Origin: an uncultured Emticicia sp.
Lineage (GTDB): Bacteria; Bacteroidota; Bacteroidia; Cytophagales; Spirosomataceae
Direction of reading: 5' to 3'
DNA: 64,000 nucleotides
Assembly (NCBI RefSeq): GCF_937903345.1
Contig: NZ_CALCZQ010000052.1
Coordinates: 186,001 to 250,000 of the forward strand
A program made the position numbers and the translations under genes. The notes beneath the pieces are model-generated. The model was not told where the DNA came from. It was given only the letters and a program-made list of their open reading frames with translations, and searched no databases. This document shows positions 48,058 to 57,322 of this stretch, piece by piece. Within the stretch, counting starts at the first letter, position 1. The number at the start of each line of letters is the position of its first letter.

Positions 48058-50151
48058 ATGCAATTTCTTTTTCCGACTTTTCTTTGGGGTTTATTGGCAC
48101 TTTCGGTGCCATTGATTATTCATTTATTCAATTTTCGTCGAACCAAACGAGTATTCTTCACTAATGTGGCCTTCTTGAAGGCCGTCGAAACGCAGACGAG
48201 TTCGTTTCGTCGCATCAAGCAGTGGCTCATTTTGGCTTCACGACTATTGTTTCTGCTGTTTTTGGTTTTGGCATTTGCACAGCCTTTTTTGCCCGCCAAA
48301 AATGCTTCTGCAAATCGGAGTTCGGGCTTGGGCGTAAATAGCCTTTACCTCGACAATTCATTGAGCATGCAAAACACCACCGAAAACAAACGTTACCTCG
48401 ATTTAGCTATTACAAAAATTGATGAATTGCTTACACTATTTCGTCAATCGCCTAATATTCAATTGGTTACGAACGATTTTTCTGGAGAAGACCAAGCCGT
48501 AACTAATGGAACAAAAGTAAAAGACCGCCTTACTTCAGTAGGTTTTTCATCGAATCCTCGAACTTTTGAGAGTGTTTATAAACGCCAAAATAACCTCGCT
48601 CAAAAGCATAATTCGAGTGCCAACAACCAATTTTTTTGGTTTTCTGATTTTCAGAAAAGTACAGCGGGAGACCTACTTAAAGTCAAGATTGATTCACTCA
48701 ATAAGTTATTTTTGATTCCCGTACAAGGTAAGAAGAACCAAAATGTTTTCACCGATTCGGTTTGGTTGGCCTCGCCATTTATTCGTGAAATGCAGAATAA
48801 TATACTTTACGTAAAAGTATTCAATTCGGGAAGTGAAGATGTAGAAAAGCTGCCTGTAAAACTGTTTATTGATAACGCACAAGCTTCAACGGCTTCGGTA
48901 GATATTGCTCCTAACGGTTCGGCAACGGCAATTTTCAATTTTACGGTAAAAGACAAAGGTTTTCATCGTGGAAAAGTTTCGTTTGATGACCAACCAATTA
49001 CGTTCGACAACGATTATTATTTTGTACTGAACGCTTCGCCAACAATCCAAGTTTTGCATCTCTATCAAGAACGGAGTGCGGCAGATTATATCGGTAAAGT
49101 CTTTGATAATGATAGCCTTTTCAATTATCGAGCATATAGTGCCTCAAATGTTGATGTTGGACAATTCAAAAACGCCAATTTGATAGTGTTGGAAGGTGTG
49201 GAAGCCGTGGTTGGAACATTCCGTGCGAGTCTCGAAGAATTTGTGAGCAATGGTGGAAATCTCTTGATTTTCCCTTCTGAAAGGCCAGATGTTACCTCAT
49301 ACAGTCAATTTTTGAGCAGATTTGGTATTCAAGGAATTAACCTAAATAATCAGCCAGTTTTGGCACAAAGTCAACAAGCGATTGCCGAACCTAATCGACA
49401 AAATCCGTTTTATATAGATGTTTTTGAACGAACAACTACGCAAGGGGTGGTAAACACACCAACAATGCAGCCCGCCTGGACTTGGAGTGGCGTAGGGGAG
49501 AAGATTCTGACATTTAAGAATCTACAAAATTTTATTACCTCTACAAAGTTTTCGCAGGGGCGTATATATATGTGTGCCTCGCCGGTCGATAAACCTTATG
49601 GAAATTTTGCTGAACACGCATTCTTTGTGCCAACGATGTTTAAAATTGCCGCGATGAGTACAAAACAAGAGCGTGCCGCCTATAATTTTAGTGAAGGAAG
49701 TATCAACTTAGATTTTCCAAATGTCAAAAAAAACGCTACTTATAAACTCAAAAATGTTTCGACTGTAAAAAATAAAATTGAGATAATTCCAGTGCAACGA
49801 GTCTTAGGAAATACGCTTACTTTAGAATTGCCAAAGGCTTCACAACTTTCAGATAATCAGGTGCTTGAATCAGGTTATTATGAGTTGCAATTAGATGGAA
49901 AACCCCAAAAACTTTTGGCTCTCAACCACGATAATAAGGAGTCGAAAATGGATTTCTATACCCCAGAAGAATTAAGAACATTCTTTGCAGGACAAAAGAA
50001 TATCACAATTTTTAATAACCTACTTGACGGAGATTTCGTAAAAACCTTCCAGGAAAGCAACATTGGAACACCGCTTTGGAAATATTGTGTGATGCTTGCC
50101 TTAACCTTTTTATTAATTGAAATTTTATTGATTCGATTGATGAAAGGTTGA
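48058..50151 (+). CDS. BatA-domain membrane protein
   Basis: 697 aa from the ATG at 48058, which begins MQFLFPTFLWGLLALSVPLI, the BatA N-terminal domain, with IHLFNFRRTKRVFFTNVAFL next. An earlier ATG at 48025 is less likely. Two spans are at the N-terminus (about 7-20 and 60-80), one at the C-terminus (about 670-690). A VWA-like segment starts at SLYLDNSLSMQNT, with the D-x-S-x-S metal site as DNSLS. The rest resembles the aerotolerance-type proteins of Bacteroidota. It probably works in the envelope with MoxR and other Bat proteins, none nearby. Confidence 0.85.
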   Translation: MQFLFPTFLWGLLALSVPLIIHLFNFRRTKRVFFTNVAFLKAVETQTSSFRRIKQWLILASRLLFLLFLVLAFAQPFLPAKNASANRSSGLGVNSLYLDNSLSMQNTTENKRYLDLAITKIDELLTLFRQSPNIQLVTNDFSGEDQAVTNGTKVKDRLTSVGFSSNPRTFESVYKRQNNLAQKHNSSANNQFFWFSDFQKSTAGDLLKVKIDSLNKLFLIPVQGKKNQNVFTDSVWLASPFIREMQNNILYVKVFNSGSEDVEKLPVKLFIDNAQASTASVDIAPNGSATAIFNFTVKDKGFHRGKVSFDDQPITFDNDYYFVLNASPTIQVLHLYQERSAADYIGKVFDNDSLFNYRAYSASNVDVGQFKNANLIVLEGVEAVVGTFRASLEEFVSNGGNLLIFPSERPDVTSYSQFLSRFGIQGINLNNQPVLAQSQQAIAEPNRQNPFYIDVFERTTTQGVVNTPTMQPAWTWSGVGEKILTFKNLQNFITSTKFSQGRIYMCASPVDKPYGNFAEHAFFVPTMFKIAAMSTKQERAAYNFSEGSINLDFPNVKKNATYKLKNVSTVKNKIEIIPVQRVLGNTLTLELPKASQLSDNQVLESGYYELQLDGKPQKLLALNHDNKESKMDFYTPEELRTFFAGQKNITIFNNLLDGDFVKTFQESNIGTPLWKYCVMLALTFLLIEILLIRLMKG

Positions 50152-50310
50152 TTAAATTTTATGATTGTAAAATTCAGAGAAGACTTGAATTAGTAGCAAA
50201 ATTTATTTTTTAGCTTAATTCTCAATATTTACGTTGTAAAATAATTTTACCTGTATAAAAATAGCCTTAATTAGTAAACTAAGATGTTCAATATATCATC
50301 AAATAACCGC

Positions 50311-50808
50311 TTACTCATAGACTTTTTCGCCTTTATTGCACCAAATACCCCATTTCCAGTTGTAGCCGTGTATTTTGTTGGTGGGTTTTCCTGCCATGTC
50401 ATACACTGGGTTTCCTTGATTAACCCATTCAAAAATACTTCCATAAAAATTATGGACGTTTGTATAGCCTGCTTGCATGAGTTTTTCGCCAATTTTGCCG
50501 CTTCTCACTCCAATTGAGCAGTAAACTACAATATTGGTATCTTTCGAAATACCTGCAACGCTTTTCAAATCAAAGTTCTCGAAACCCACCCAACGTGCAT
50601 CTTTTAGATGGCTTACTTCATATTCTCGCTTTTCACGAGTATCGAGCAGCACTATATTTTTCATTTTCTTAATCTCTTCACAACCCAACATCGGAACTGA
50701 TTTTGTGACCATTACATTTAATAAACTATCAAAAGCTTTGCTTTTTACTTGTGCGTTGGTGTTTTTCGATAAAAACATAAGAAAAATCAATAAATGGAAT
50801 CGGCTCAT
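50311..50808 (-). CDS. Rhodanese-like domain protein
   Basis: 165 aa from the ATG at 50808, which gives a signal peptide (MSRFHLLIFLMFLSKNTNA). The upstream extension to 50886 is doubtful. The rhodanese fold shows NIVLLDTREKREYEVSHLKDA and the active loop VVYCSIGVRSGKIG with the catalytic Cys in CSIGVRS. It may transfer sulfane sulfur or act as a cyanide or sulfide handler in the periplasm. It is divergent from the penicillin acylase gene. Confidence 0.88.
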   Translation of the reverse strand: MSRFHLLIFLMFLSKNTNAQVKSKAFDSLLNVMVTKSVPMLGCEEIKKMKNIVLLDTREKREYEVSHLKDARWVGFENFDLKSVAGISKDTNIVVYCSIGVRSGKIGEKLMQAGYTNVHNFYGSIFEWVNQGNPVYDMAGKPTNKIHGYNWKWGIWCNKGEKVYE

Positions 50809-50940
50809 TACTATATATCTTTTGATAGTTAACAGACTTTTCTCACAAAAAAGTCCTAAAAACTCAATAAAAAATAAAATATTCATGCTTTTTTTCTACT
50901 TTCGCAATCGTAAAACTTCTAAACATCCTTAATCAATTCA

Positions 50941-53403
50941 ATGAAATTTGTAAAATTTATCATAAGTTTTTTAGCTGCGGCTGGTTTGACTTATGTCTTG
51001 AACCGTCCACTCGGAGCAGTCCCTGCTCTTGGGCGACTCTTTAATCCATTCGAGGGCTTTTGGCAAAACGGAGAATCAAAACTCGCTCTTCCTCCCACAA
51101 ATCTACAACTTGATGGTGTAAAGGAAGAAGTGGATATTGTTTTTGATGATAACCGAGTTCCGCACGTTTTTGCCAAAAACGACCACGACGCTTATTTTAC
51201 ACAAGGCTATTTAATGGCACGTGACCGCCTGTGGCAAATGGAGTTTTATACGCTCGCTGCCTCTGGCCGATTGAGCGAAGTTGTAGGCGAGCGTGCCTTA
51301 GAACTTGACCGTTATAGCCGCCGAATGGGTATGGCCGATGCCGCAAAAAAAGTTTATGAAAACGGCAAAACCAACAAAATCTTTGATGAAGTACTGAATG
51401 CTTACGCAGCGGGTGTAAATGCTTACATCAAGCAATTAAAATACAAAAACCTTCCTGTCGAATACAAAATCATTGGGTATCAGCCCGAAGAATGGTCGCC
51501 TTATAAAACCATTCTGATGATGATGAATATGCGTAATGTGCTTAACGGTGGTAGCGATGATTTCCGTATGTCCAATGCTCTTTCAAAATATGGAATGGAT
51601 GTTGTGAAAGATTTATTTCCGAATTATCCGAGCAATGAATCTCCAATAATTCCGACTGGTACAAAGTGGAATTTTACGCCTGTGCAAGTGCCAGCAGTAC
51701 CGGCTCAGACAACCGCCACCTTATCAACAAGCGAAGACGTGGCGTTTGATGTGCCGCAACATTCGCCCGAAATTGGTAGCAATAACTGGGCGGTTGGTGG
51801 CGAAAAATCGGCAACGGGCTTGCCGATTTTGGCCAATGACCCTCATTTACAACTTACTTTGCCTTCGATTTGGTATCAAATGCAACTCTGCACACCAACC
51901 ATGAATGTTTACGGTGCGTGTTTGCCTGGAGCTCCTGGGGTTGTGATTGGTTTTAATAAAGATGTTGCTTGGGGTGTAACAAACGTTGGCTCTGATGTAA
52001 TGGATTTTTACCAAATCAAGTTTAAAGACAATACAAAAAAAGAATATTGGTATAATGGTGCATGGAAAGCTACTTCGATGCGAGTAGAAGAATTTGTGGT
52101 GAAAGGTCGCTCAGAATCTTTGAAAGATACAGTTTTCAGCACGCATCATGGTCCGATTGTTTATAATTCAGCTTCTGACAAAAACATCAATCAAAACGTT
52201 CCCGTCGGACATGCCATGCGTTGGGTAGCACTCGAAAAGGAAGGTACTGATTTAATGGCCTTCTATTACCTAAATCGTGCCAAAAATTACGATGACTATC
52301 GCAAGGCTCTGTCGTATTATGTTGCTCCTGCTCAAAACTTTGTTTTTGCAAGTAACCAAAACGATATTTCGATTACGCCAAATGGCAAATTGCCTTTAAA
52401 ATGGAAAGAACAAGGCAAGTTTATCATGGATGGCTCAAATCCTGCCCACGATTGGCAAGGTTGGATTCCTGTTGACCAAAATCCGACCGTGAAAAATCCA
52501 TCGAGAGGTTTTGTTAGTTCGGCTAATCAGTTTTCGACCGACCCGACTTATCCTTATTATTTAGGTTGGAGATTTGCTCCGAGCGAGCGTGCAATTAGAA
52601 TCAACGAACGCCTCGAAAAAATGCAAAAAGCAACCGTTGACAGTCTAAGAATGCTTCAAAATGACAATTTTAATGTAGAAGCACGTCGGATTTTGCCAGT
52701 TTTGATGAAGATTTTGAATGCTGATTCGACAGAGACTAATAATCCAGCCTATCAGGCTTTGGCAAAATGGAATATGAAAAACGATGCGAACGAAGTAGGT
52801 GCAACCATCTTTGAGCGTTGGATAAAAGAACTTCGCTATATAGTTTTTGAAGATGAGTTCCCGATGAAAGATCTTAATTCTCCGATGACTTATCCTTCAC
52901 GTAATCGAATGTGGGATATGGTGGTGAATGAACCAACTGCCAAATGGTTTGATGATGTTTCGACCAAAAACAAACAAGAAACTTTGCAGGACGTCGTAAA
53001 ACATAGTTTCAAAGCCAGCATTGATTCTTTGACCTTGAAACATGGGTCGATGAGTCCAGAAAATTGGGCATGGAATAAAGTAAAAAGTACGGATATCAAT
53101 CATTTAGGGCGTTTGCCAGGTTTTGGCCGCCAAGATATTCCGAATGGTGGTGGTGCAGGAATAGTAAATGCAACAACCGAACTAAACGGGCCATCATGGA
53201 GAATGGTTGTACAACTCGACAAAGGTTGGCCAAAAGCTTATGGTCTTTACCCAGGCGGGCAATCAGGCAATCCAGCGAGTCCATTCTACGACAATATGAT
53301 AGATAAATGGGCAAAAGGCGAACTCAACGAGCTACTTTTTATGAAGTCGAAAGATGATAAAAGCAGCCGAATTTTAGGAACAGTTAAAATAATTAAAAAA
53401 TAG
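50941..53403 (+). CDS. Penicillin acylase family protein
   Basis: 820 aa, Ntn hydrolase. The alpha-chain part has VDIVFDDNRVPHVFAKNDHD, YFTQGYLMARDRLWQMEFY and SPYKTILMMMNM. The precursor cut is before Ser280 in EIGSNNWAVGG, which becomes the N-terminal nucleophile of the beta chain, and LANDPHLQLTLPSIWYQMQL follows. The C-terminus PSWRMVVQLDKGWPKAYGLY is also typical. An N-terminal hydrophobic segment acts as a signal. It may be periplasmic and hydrolyse amides such as acyl-homoserine lactones, penicillins or other N-acyl compounds. TACTTTCG (50897-50904) is a weak -7 candidate. Confidence 0.92.
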   Translation: MKFVKFIISFLAAAGLTYVLNRPLGAVPALGRLFNPFEGFWQNGESKLALPPTNLQLDGVKEEVDIVFDDNRVPHVFAKNDHDAYFTQGYLMARDRLWQMEFYTLAASGRLSEVVGERALELDRYSRRMGMADAAKKVYENGKTNKIFDEVLNAYAAGVNAYIKQLKYKNLPVEYKIIGYQPEEWSPYKTILMMMNMRNVLNGGSDDFRMSNALSKYGMDVVKDLFPNYPSNESPIIPTGTKWNFTPVQVPAVPAQTTATLSTSEDVAFDVPQHSPEIGSNNWAVGGEKSATGLPILANDPHLQLTLPSIWYQMQLCTPTMNVYGACLPGAPGVVIGFNKDVAWGVTNVGSDVMDFYQIKFKDNTKKEYWYNGAWKATSMRVEEFVVKGRSESLKDTVFSTHHGPIVYNSASDKNINQNVPVGHAMRWVALEKEGTDLMAFYYLNRAKNYDDYRKALSYYVAPAQNFVFASNQNDISITPNGKLPLKWKEQGKFIMDGSNPAHDWQGWIPVDQNPTVKNPSRGFVSSANQFSTDPTYPYYLGWRFAPSERAIRINERLEKMQKATVDSLRMLQNDNFNVEARRILPVLMKILNADSTETNNPAYQALAKWNMKNDANEVGATIFERWIKELRYIVFEDEFPMKDLNSPMTYPSRNRMWDMVVNEPTAKWFDDVSTKNKQETLQDVVKHSFKASIDSLTLKHGSMSPENWAWNKVKSTDINHLGRLPGFGRQDIPNGGGAGIVNATTELNGPSWRMVVQLDKGWPKAYGLYPGGQSGNPASPFYDNMIDKWAKGELNELLFMKSKDDKSSRILGTVKIIKK

Positions 53404-53404
53404 T

Positions 53405-53482
53405 TCTGAATTTAGACGGGTTCGCCCCGTTCGGTGCTGATTGGGTTTTCTCGCTATTCTGAATCCCCGTCTAAACTTAGAA
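53405..53482. repeat. Long inverted repeat with nested GC-rich stem
   Basis: Arms TTCTGAATTTAGACGGG (53405) and CCCGTCTAAACTTAGAA (ending about 53482) match in about 15 of 17 positions. The interior begins with ACGGG-TTCGC-CCCGT. It follows the penicillin acylase stop directly and could be its terminator or a small mobile element. Confidence 0.55.
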
Positions 53483-53498
53483 CTCTTAACTTAAAGAA

Positions 53499-53855
53499 AT
53501 GACTTACATTATCATATTAATCGTCAGTGCAGTTGCACAATACTTTTTACCGTGGTGGGTGATAGCCCCCATTGCATTTGCCATCTGTGCATGGAAATCA
53601 AAAACGGCCTTTGGAGCATATGCCGCCGCGGCTGGAGCTATTGCAACACTCTGGGTAGGCTATGCTTTTTATTTAAATTTTAATAATGACGGAATTATGC
53701 TGCATAAAATCGCAGGTTTATTTTCCGAAAACATCAAGTTTTTGAAAATTCTGCCCGAAACTCCAACATTTTTTGTGATTATGGCCATTATTGGGTCTCA
53801 GGTTGCTGGGCTCTCTGCTATGGCTGGCTACTATTTTAGGCAGTTTTTCAAATAA
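53499..53855 (+). CDS. Small membrane protein
   Basis: 118 aa with about three hydrophobic spans: IIILIVSAVAQYFLPWWVIAP, AAGAIATLWVGYAFYLNF, and a C-terminal TPTFFVIMAIIGSQVAGLSA. No catalytic motif. I do not recognise the family. It ends before a terminator, and the next gene starts 150 bases on. Confidence 0.75.
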   Translation: MTYIIILIVSAVAQYFLPWWVIAPIAFAICAWKSKTAFGAYAAAAGAIATLWVGYAFYLNFNNDGIMLHKIAGLFSENIKFLKILPETPTFFVIMAIIGSQVAGLSAMAGYYFRQFFK

Positions 53856-53863
53856 AACTCATG

Positions 53864-53893
53864 AAAATCCCTCCGAATCGGGGGGATTTTTTT
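53864..53893 (+). terminator. Terminator of the small membrane protein gene
   Basis: A stem AATCCCTCCG/CGGGGGGATT (53866-53875 with 53879-53888) with a three-base loop and a T run. It directly precedes TATATTTG at 53893-53900, a likely -7 box for the next gene. Confidence 0.85.
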
Positions 53894-54007
53894 ATATTTG
53901 CAAACTATATTTATTCAAAAACCATTTAAAAAACATCACGAATAGCTTACTGAGTCAAAGATTCATTTGTCGTTTACTCCTTAGCTCGTTTACAAATTCA
54001 ATTTCTC

Positions 54008-54610
54008 ATGAAAAATCTTTCTATTGTAGTTCTTTTACTTTCAGTAATTATTTGGGGTTGTGACAAATCTGCTTCTTCGGCAACATCAGGAGGCAAGCAA
54101 GTGGCTGGCCGTATTGTTTATGTAAATACTGACACACTTTTAAATCAATACGATTACTATAAAGATATCGTAAAGTCTTCTGAAAATAAGCGTTTCCGTC
54201 TTGAAACTGACATTGCTAACAAAGCAAAAAATTTCCAAAATAAAGTAGCGTTTTTCCAACAAAAAGTACAACAAGGTGGCATGACACAGGAGCAAGGTCA
54301 AACTGCTCAAGCTCAATTACAACAAGAAGAGCAATCAATCATGGCTTATCGTGATAAGGCCGCTCAAGATTTAGCGAAAGAAGATGGCAAGAAAACTGAA
54401 GATGTATTGAATAATATTCAAGCATTTTTGAAAGAATTCAACGCTGGCGATAAATATGATATGGTAATCGGTTATTCAAAAGGTGGAGGGGTTTTATATG
54501 CCAAAGAAGATTTAGACATCACAAAGTCTGTATTGGAGGGATTGAACAAAAAATACACAGAAGATAAAAAATCAGGTAAAGTAAAAGCGGACACTACTGC
54601 AAGTAAATAA
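54008..54610 (+). CDS. OmpH/Skp-like lipoprotein
   Basis: 200 aa. Lipoprotein signal with WGCDKS (Cys18). The Skp-like fold begins with GRIVYVNTDTLLNQYDYYKD, then a long coiled-coil with Gln-rich segments (about 70-130), and ends with DMVIGYSKGGGVLYAKEDLD and a hydrophilic tail. Skp chaperones outer-membrane proteins in the periplasm, usually as a trimer. The lipid anchor is unusual for E. coli Skp but common among Bacteroidota homologues. tatC follows with its own leader. Confidence 0.88.
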   Translation: MKNLSIVVLLLSVIIWGCDKSASSATSGGKQVAGRIVYVNTDTLLNQYDYYKDIVKSSENKRFRLETDIANKAKNFQNKVAFFQQKVQQGGMTQEQGQTAQAQLQQEEQSIMAYRDKAAQDLAKEDGKKTEDVLNNIQAFLKEFNAGDKYDMVIGYSKGGGVLYAKEDLDITKSVLEGLNKKYTEDKKSGKVKADTTASK

Positions 54611-54702
54611 TTATTAATGCTTAATGATTAATGATTGATGCTTAATAATTGAGGTAAATAATTTACATTAAAAGTTAAACATTAATCATTCACAATTACA
54701 AT
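54611..54702. repeat. AATGATT-type repeats with an inverted repeat
   Basis: Several AATGATT/AATGCTT units fill the gap between the Skp-like gene and tatC. AATGATTAATG (54623-54633) and CATTAATCATT (54680-54690) are a perfect 11-base inverted repeat with a 46-base loop. Confidence 0.55.
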
Positions 54703-55578
54703 ATGCCTTTAGACCAAACACCCTATTTTGATTACGACGAAGACGAAAAAGAATCGGAAGGAAAAGAAATGGGTTTTCTTGACCACCTCGAAGAACTTCG
54801 TTGGCATTTAATTCGTGCAGCACTTGCGATTGTATTTTTTATGGTGATTGCTTTTGTATTCATCGGTGATATTTACAGCAAAGTCATTTTAGCTCCTGCA
54901 AAAGTTGATTTCTGGACTTACCGTATGTTGTGTAAGCTGGGTGATATGGTTGGAGCTCCAGGTCTGTGCGTTAGCGAACTCAAATTTGAACTAATGAGTA
55001 GAGAGGTTTCGGGACAGTTTGTAATGGCTCTTACCTCAGCGGCTATCATTGGTTTAGTTTTTGCCTTTCCTTATGTTTTTTGGGAAATTTGGAGATTCGT
55101 AAAACCAGGTCTGAAACCTATGGAAAGTAAATCGGCTCGTGGAGCAGTTTTCTACGTAACTTTCTTGTTTTTCTCAGGTGTATTTTTTGGTTATTACATC
55201 GTTTCGCCATTGGCTATCAATTTTTTAGTTAATTTTCAGATTGACCCAACTATCAAAAATCAATTTGATATTGGCTCATATATCTCAATATTAGCAACCC
55301 TTACCTTGGCTTGCGGCGTTGCTTTCCAGCTTCCAGTTGCCATTTTTGTTTTGACAAAAATCGGTGTAATCGGACCAGAATTTATGCGGACTTATCGCAA
55401 ACACGCAGTGGTAGTTATCTTGATTGTGGCAGCAATTATCACACCATCGCCTGACGTTACAAGTCAGATTTTAGTGGCTTTCCCACTTTATATTTTGTAC
55501 GAAATAAGTATTATTATTTCGGCAAGAGAAGTAAAACGAAAATTGGCGGAAGAAAAAGCAGAAGAAATCAAAGATTGA
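54703..55578 (+). CDS. tatC: Twin-arginine translocase subunit TatC
   Basis: 291 aa, six membrane spans. The signature MGFLDHLEELRWHLIRAALA at the N-terminus and FPYVFWEIWRFVKPGLKPME after the second span are TatC motifs. A longer first periplasmic loop is found, as usual in Bacteroidota. TatC reads the twin-arginine signal of folded proteins. No tatA is nearby. A terminator follows directly. Confidence 0.95.
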   Translation: MPLDQTPYFDYDEDEKESEGKEMGFLDHLEELRWHLIRAALAIVFFMVIAFVFIGDIYSKVILAPAKVDFWTYRMLCKLGDMVGAPGLCVSELKFELMSREVSGQFVMALTSAAIIGLVFAFPYVFWEIWRFVKPGLKPMESKSARGAVFYVTFLFFSGVFFGYYIVSPLAINFLVNFQIDPTIKNQFDIGSYISILATLTLACGVAFQLPVAIFVLTKIGVIGPEFMRTYRKHAVVVILIVAAIITPSPDVTSQILVAFPLYILYEISIIISAREVKRKLAEEKAEEIKD

Positions 55579-55597
55579 TTTTTTAGATGATAAAAAA

Positions 55598-55647
55598 AGT
55601 AAAAGGGCGTAGAATTTAACCAGTTCTATGGCCTTTTACTTTTTTTT
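55598..55647 (+). terminator. Terminator of tatC
   Basis: Arms AGTAAAAGGGCGTAGAA and TTCTATGGCCTTTTACT (55598-55614 with 55624-55640) pair in 15 of 17 positions, followed by seven T residues. Confidence 0.85.
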
Positions 55648-55780
55648 ATGGCTCTTCATTGTGTTTCATATACGTCAATGCCTCTGATGGGCAATCATTA
55701 ATTTGCTTCATCATAGCCTCACTTTCAGCACCTTCAAAGGTTTTTTACGTGCGTTTCTGCTGATTAAAAACATTTGTAAG
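55646..55780 (-). pseudogene. Decayed 4Fe-4S mono-cluster (YjdI-type) gene
   Basis: On the minus strand the frame ending at 55646 reads TFEGAESEAMMKQINDCPSE followed by ALTYMKHNEEP, the C-terminus of the divergent 4Fe-4S mono-cluster family. The same frame continues upstream as VFNQQKRT, then has a TAA where family members have Trp in KRPW. The first part, which has the other cysteines, is not recognisable. It is a broken gene. Confidence 0.7.
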
Positions 55781-55789
55781 CCTCTAAAA

Positions 55790-55990
55790 TAATCCAGCTT
55801 TATCTCTGCCAAACGAATCTAATATCATCGTTTATTCTTTTGCTCTTCCAAGATTGAATGCTTACTGACCAACGTTGAAAAAATCTACCCATTTCAAAAA
55901 AGATTGTTCTAAAACTTCTATATAATTTTAACCTCATTCTCATAAAAATATCATTTATTAGTGATTAATTTGTATACTTATTATATTTTT
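55790..55990. other. Intergenic stretch with presumed remnants
   Basis: About 200 bases between the decayed Fe-S gene and the next gene. No further coding is recognised. Confidence 0.4.
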
Positions 55991-55995
55991 TGCAA

Positions 55996-57225
55996 ATGTC
56001 TATTAAGTGTTTTATTATTTATAGTATTTATTTGTGTATTCCTTTATTGAGTTTTGCCCAACGGAACATTGAAGGCAGGGTAATCAGTGGAGATGAGCGA
56101 AAACCGCTTTCATTTGCCAATGTATTTATAAGCAATTCAACAAAAGGGCAACAAGCTGACGATAAAGGGCGATTTAAACTGACCAATGTGCCTGCGGGCG
56201 TACTCGATTTGGTAGTTAGTTTTATTGGTTACGAAACCATTTCTATCAAAATAAAGGCTGATACACTTCGAAAACCTCTACAAATTAGGCTTTCGCCTGA
56301 TGCTATTGCTCTGCAAGGAGTTACCATAAAAAGGCTTAAAAATGGTTTTGAGAGATATTATCCGCTTTTTAAAGAACATTTCTTAGGTCGAACGGCTTTT
56401 TCAGAATCTTGTATTTTAAAGAATCCGAAAGTACTTTGGTTTTCGTTGAGTGATGATGAATCTGAGTTAACAATCAAGGCCGAAGAGCCTTTGGAGATAG
56501 AAAATCGAGCCTTGGGTTATACTATTAAATACCAATTGGAGGAATTTAAGTATAGCTTTTCTCAAAACTATGTTTCATATTATGGATTTCCTTTTTTTCA
56601 GGAAATGACTACAAAAAATGACAAAAAATTATTAAAATGGCACGAAAACAGAGAAAAAGCCTATTTTGGTTCTCCACAGCATTTTTTCAAATCGACCATC
56701 AATTATGATTGGGCAAATGCGGGCTATAAAGTTTATACGATGATTCGGCAAGAAAAGCGTTTTTTCTTAGTTCCTCTTTTTCCCGAAATCAAAGATAGTT
56801 TGGGCAATATTATTCAGCATGCCTCGAAGCAAAAAAAAGAAATAGATTCGACTGATATTTTATTGAGCAAAGATTTCTGGTTACACAAAATTCCTTCTCC
56901 AAAACGTTTGCCTTATGTACAGTATTTACTAAAATTGCCCTTAGATGAAAATTGTGTTTTTGAAGTAAAAGAGCAAAATGCTATACTTAATTTTGAAAAC
57001 TATCTTTACATTTTCTATGAACGAGAATTTGAAGAGCCTAAATTTGCGGATTTAGGGAAAAAGGATGCTCCACAGGTTTCTATTTTGACACTTTTAGAGC
57101 CTAGAACTTTAATCGAAACAACGGGGCATTTGATTAGTCCACTTGCAGTTTTGTTTGAAGGACATTGGGGAATTGAGAAAATGGGTGAATTTTTACCTAT
57201 TGAATACGAGCCAGAGTCATTTTGA
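55996..57225 (+). CDS. Carboxypeptidase-regulatory-domain protein
   Basis: 409 aa from the ATG at 55996 (a TTG at 55990 also in frame). A signal peptide ends at SFAQ. The first ~90 mature residues are a CarboxypepD_reg-like Ig-fold domain (NIEGRVISGDERKPLSFANV, GRFKLTNVPAGVLDLVVSFI), of the kind found at the head of TonB-dependent receptors. The rest (about 300 aa) is a family of unknown function in Bacteroidota, with no barrel. The role may be at the outer membrane. It stands alone. Confidence 0.75.
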   Translation: MSIKCFIIYSIYLCIPLLSFAQRNIEGRVISGDERKPLSFANVFISNSTKGQQADDKGRFKLTNVPAGVLDLVVSFIGYETISIKIKADTLRKPLQIRLSPDAIALQGVTIKRLKNGFERYYPLFKEHFLGRTAFSESCILKNPKVLWFSLSDDESELTIKAEEPLEIENRALGYTIKYQLEEFKYSFSQNYVSYYGFPFFQEMTTKNDKKLLKWHENREKAYFGSPQHFFKSTINYDWANAGYKVYTMIRQEKRFFLVPLFPEIKDSLGNIIQHASKQKKEIDSTDILLSKDFWLHKIPSPKRLPYVQYLLKLPLDENCVFEVKEQNAILNFENYLYIFYEREFEEPKFADLGKKDAPQVSILTLLEPRTLIETTGHLISPLAVLFEGHWGIEKMGEFLPIEYEPESF

Positions 57226-57322
57226 TTTTATCGTTCATCTGAAAATTATTTTATAAATATTTTGATAAATAATTGAAATAATTCTACATTGCCTTATCAA
57301 ACATTTTTTTACCAAAATCACT

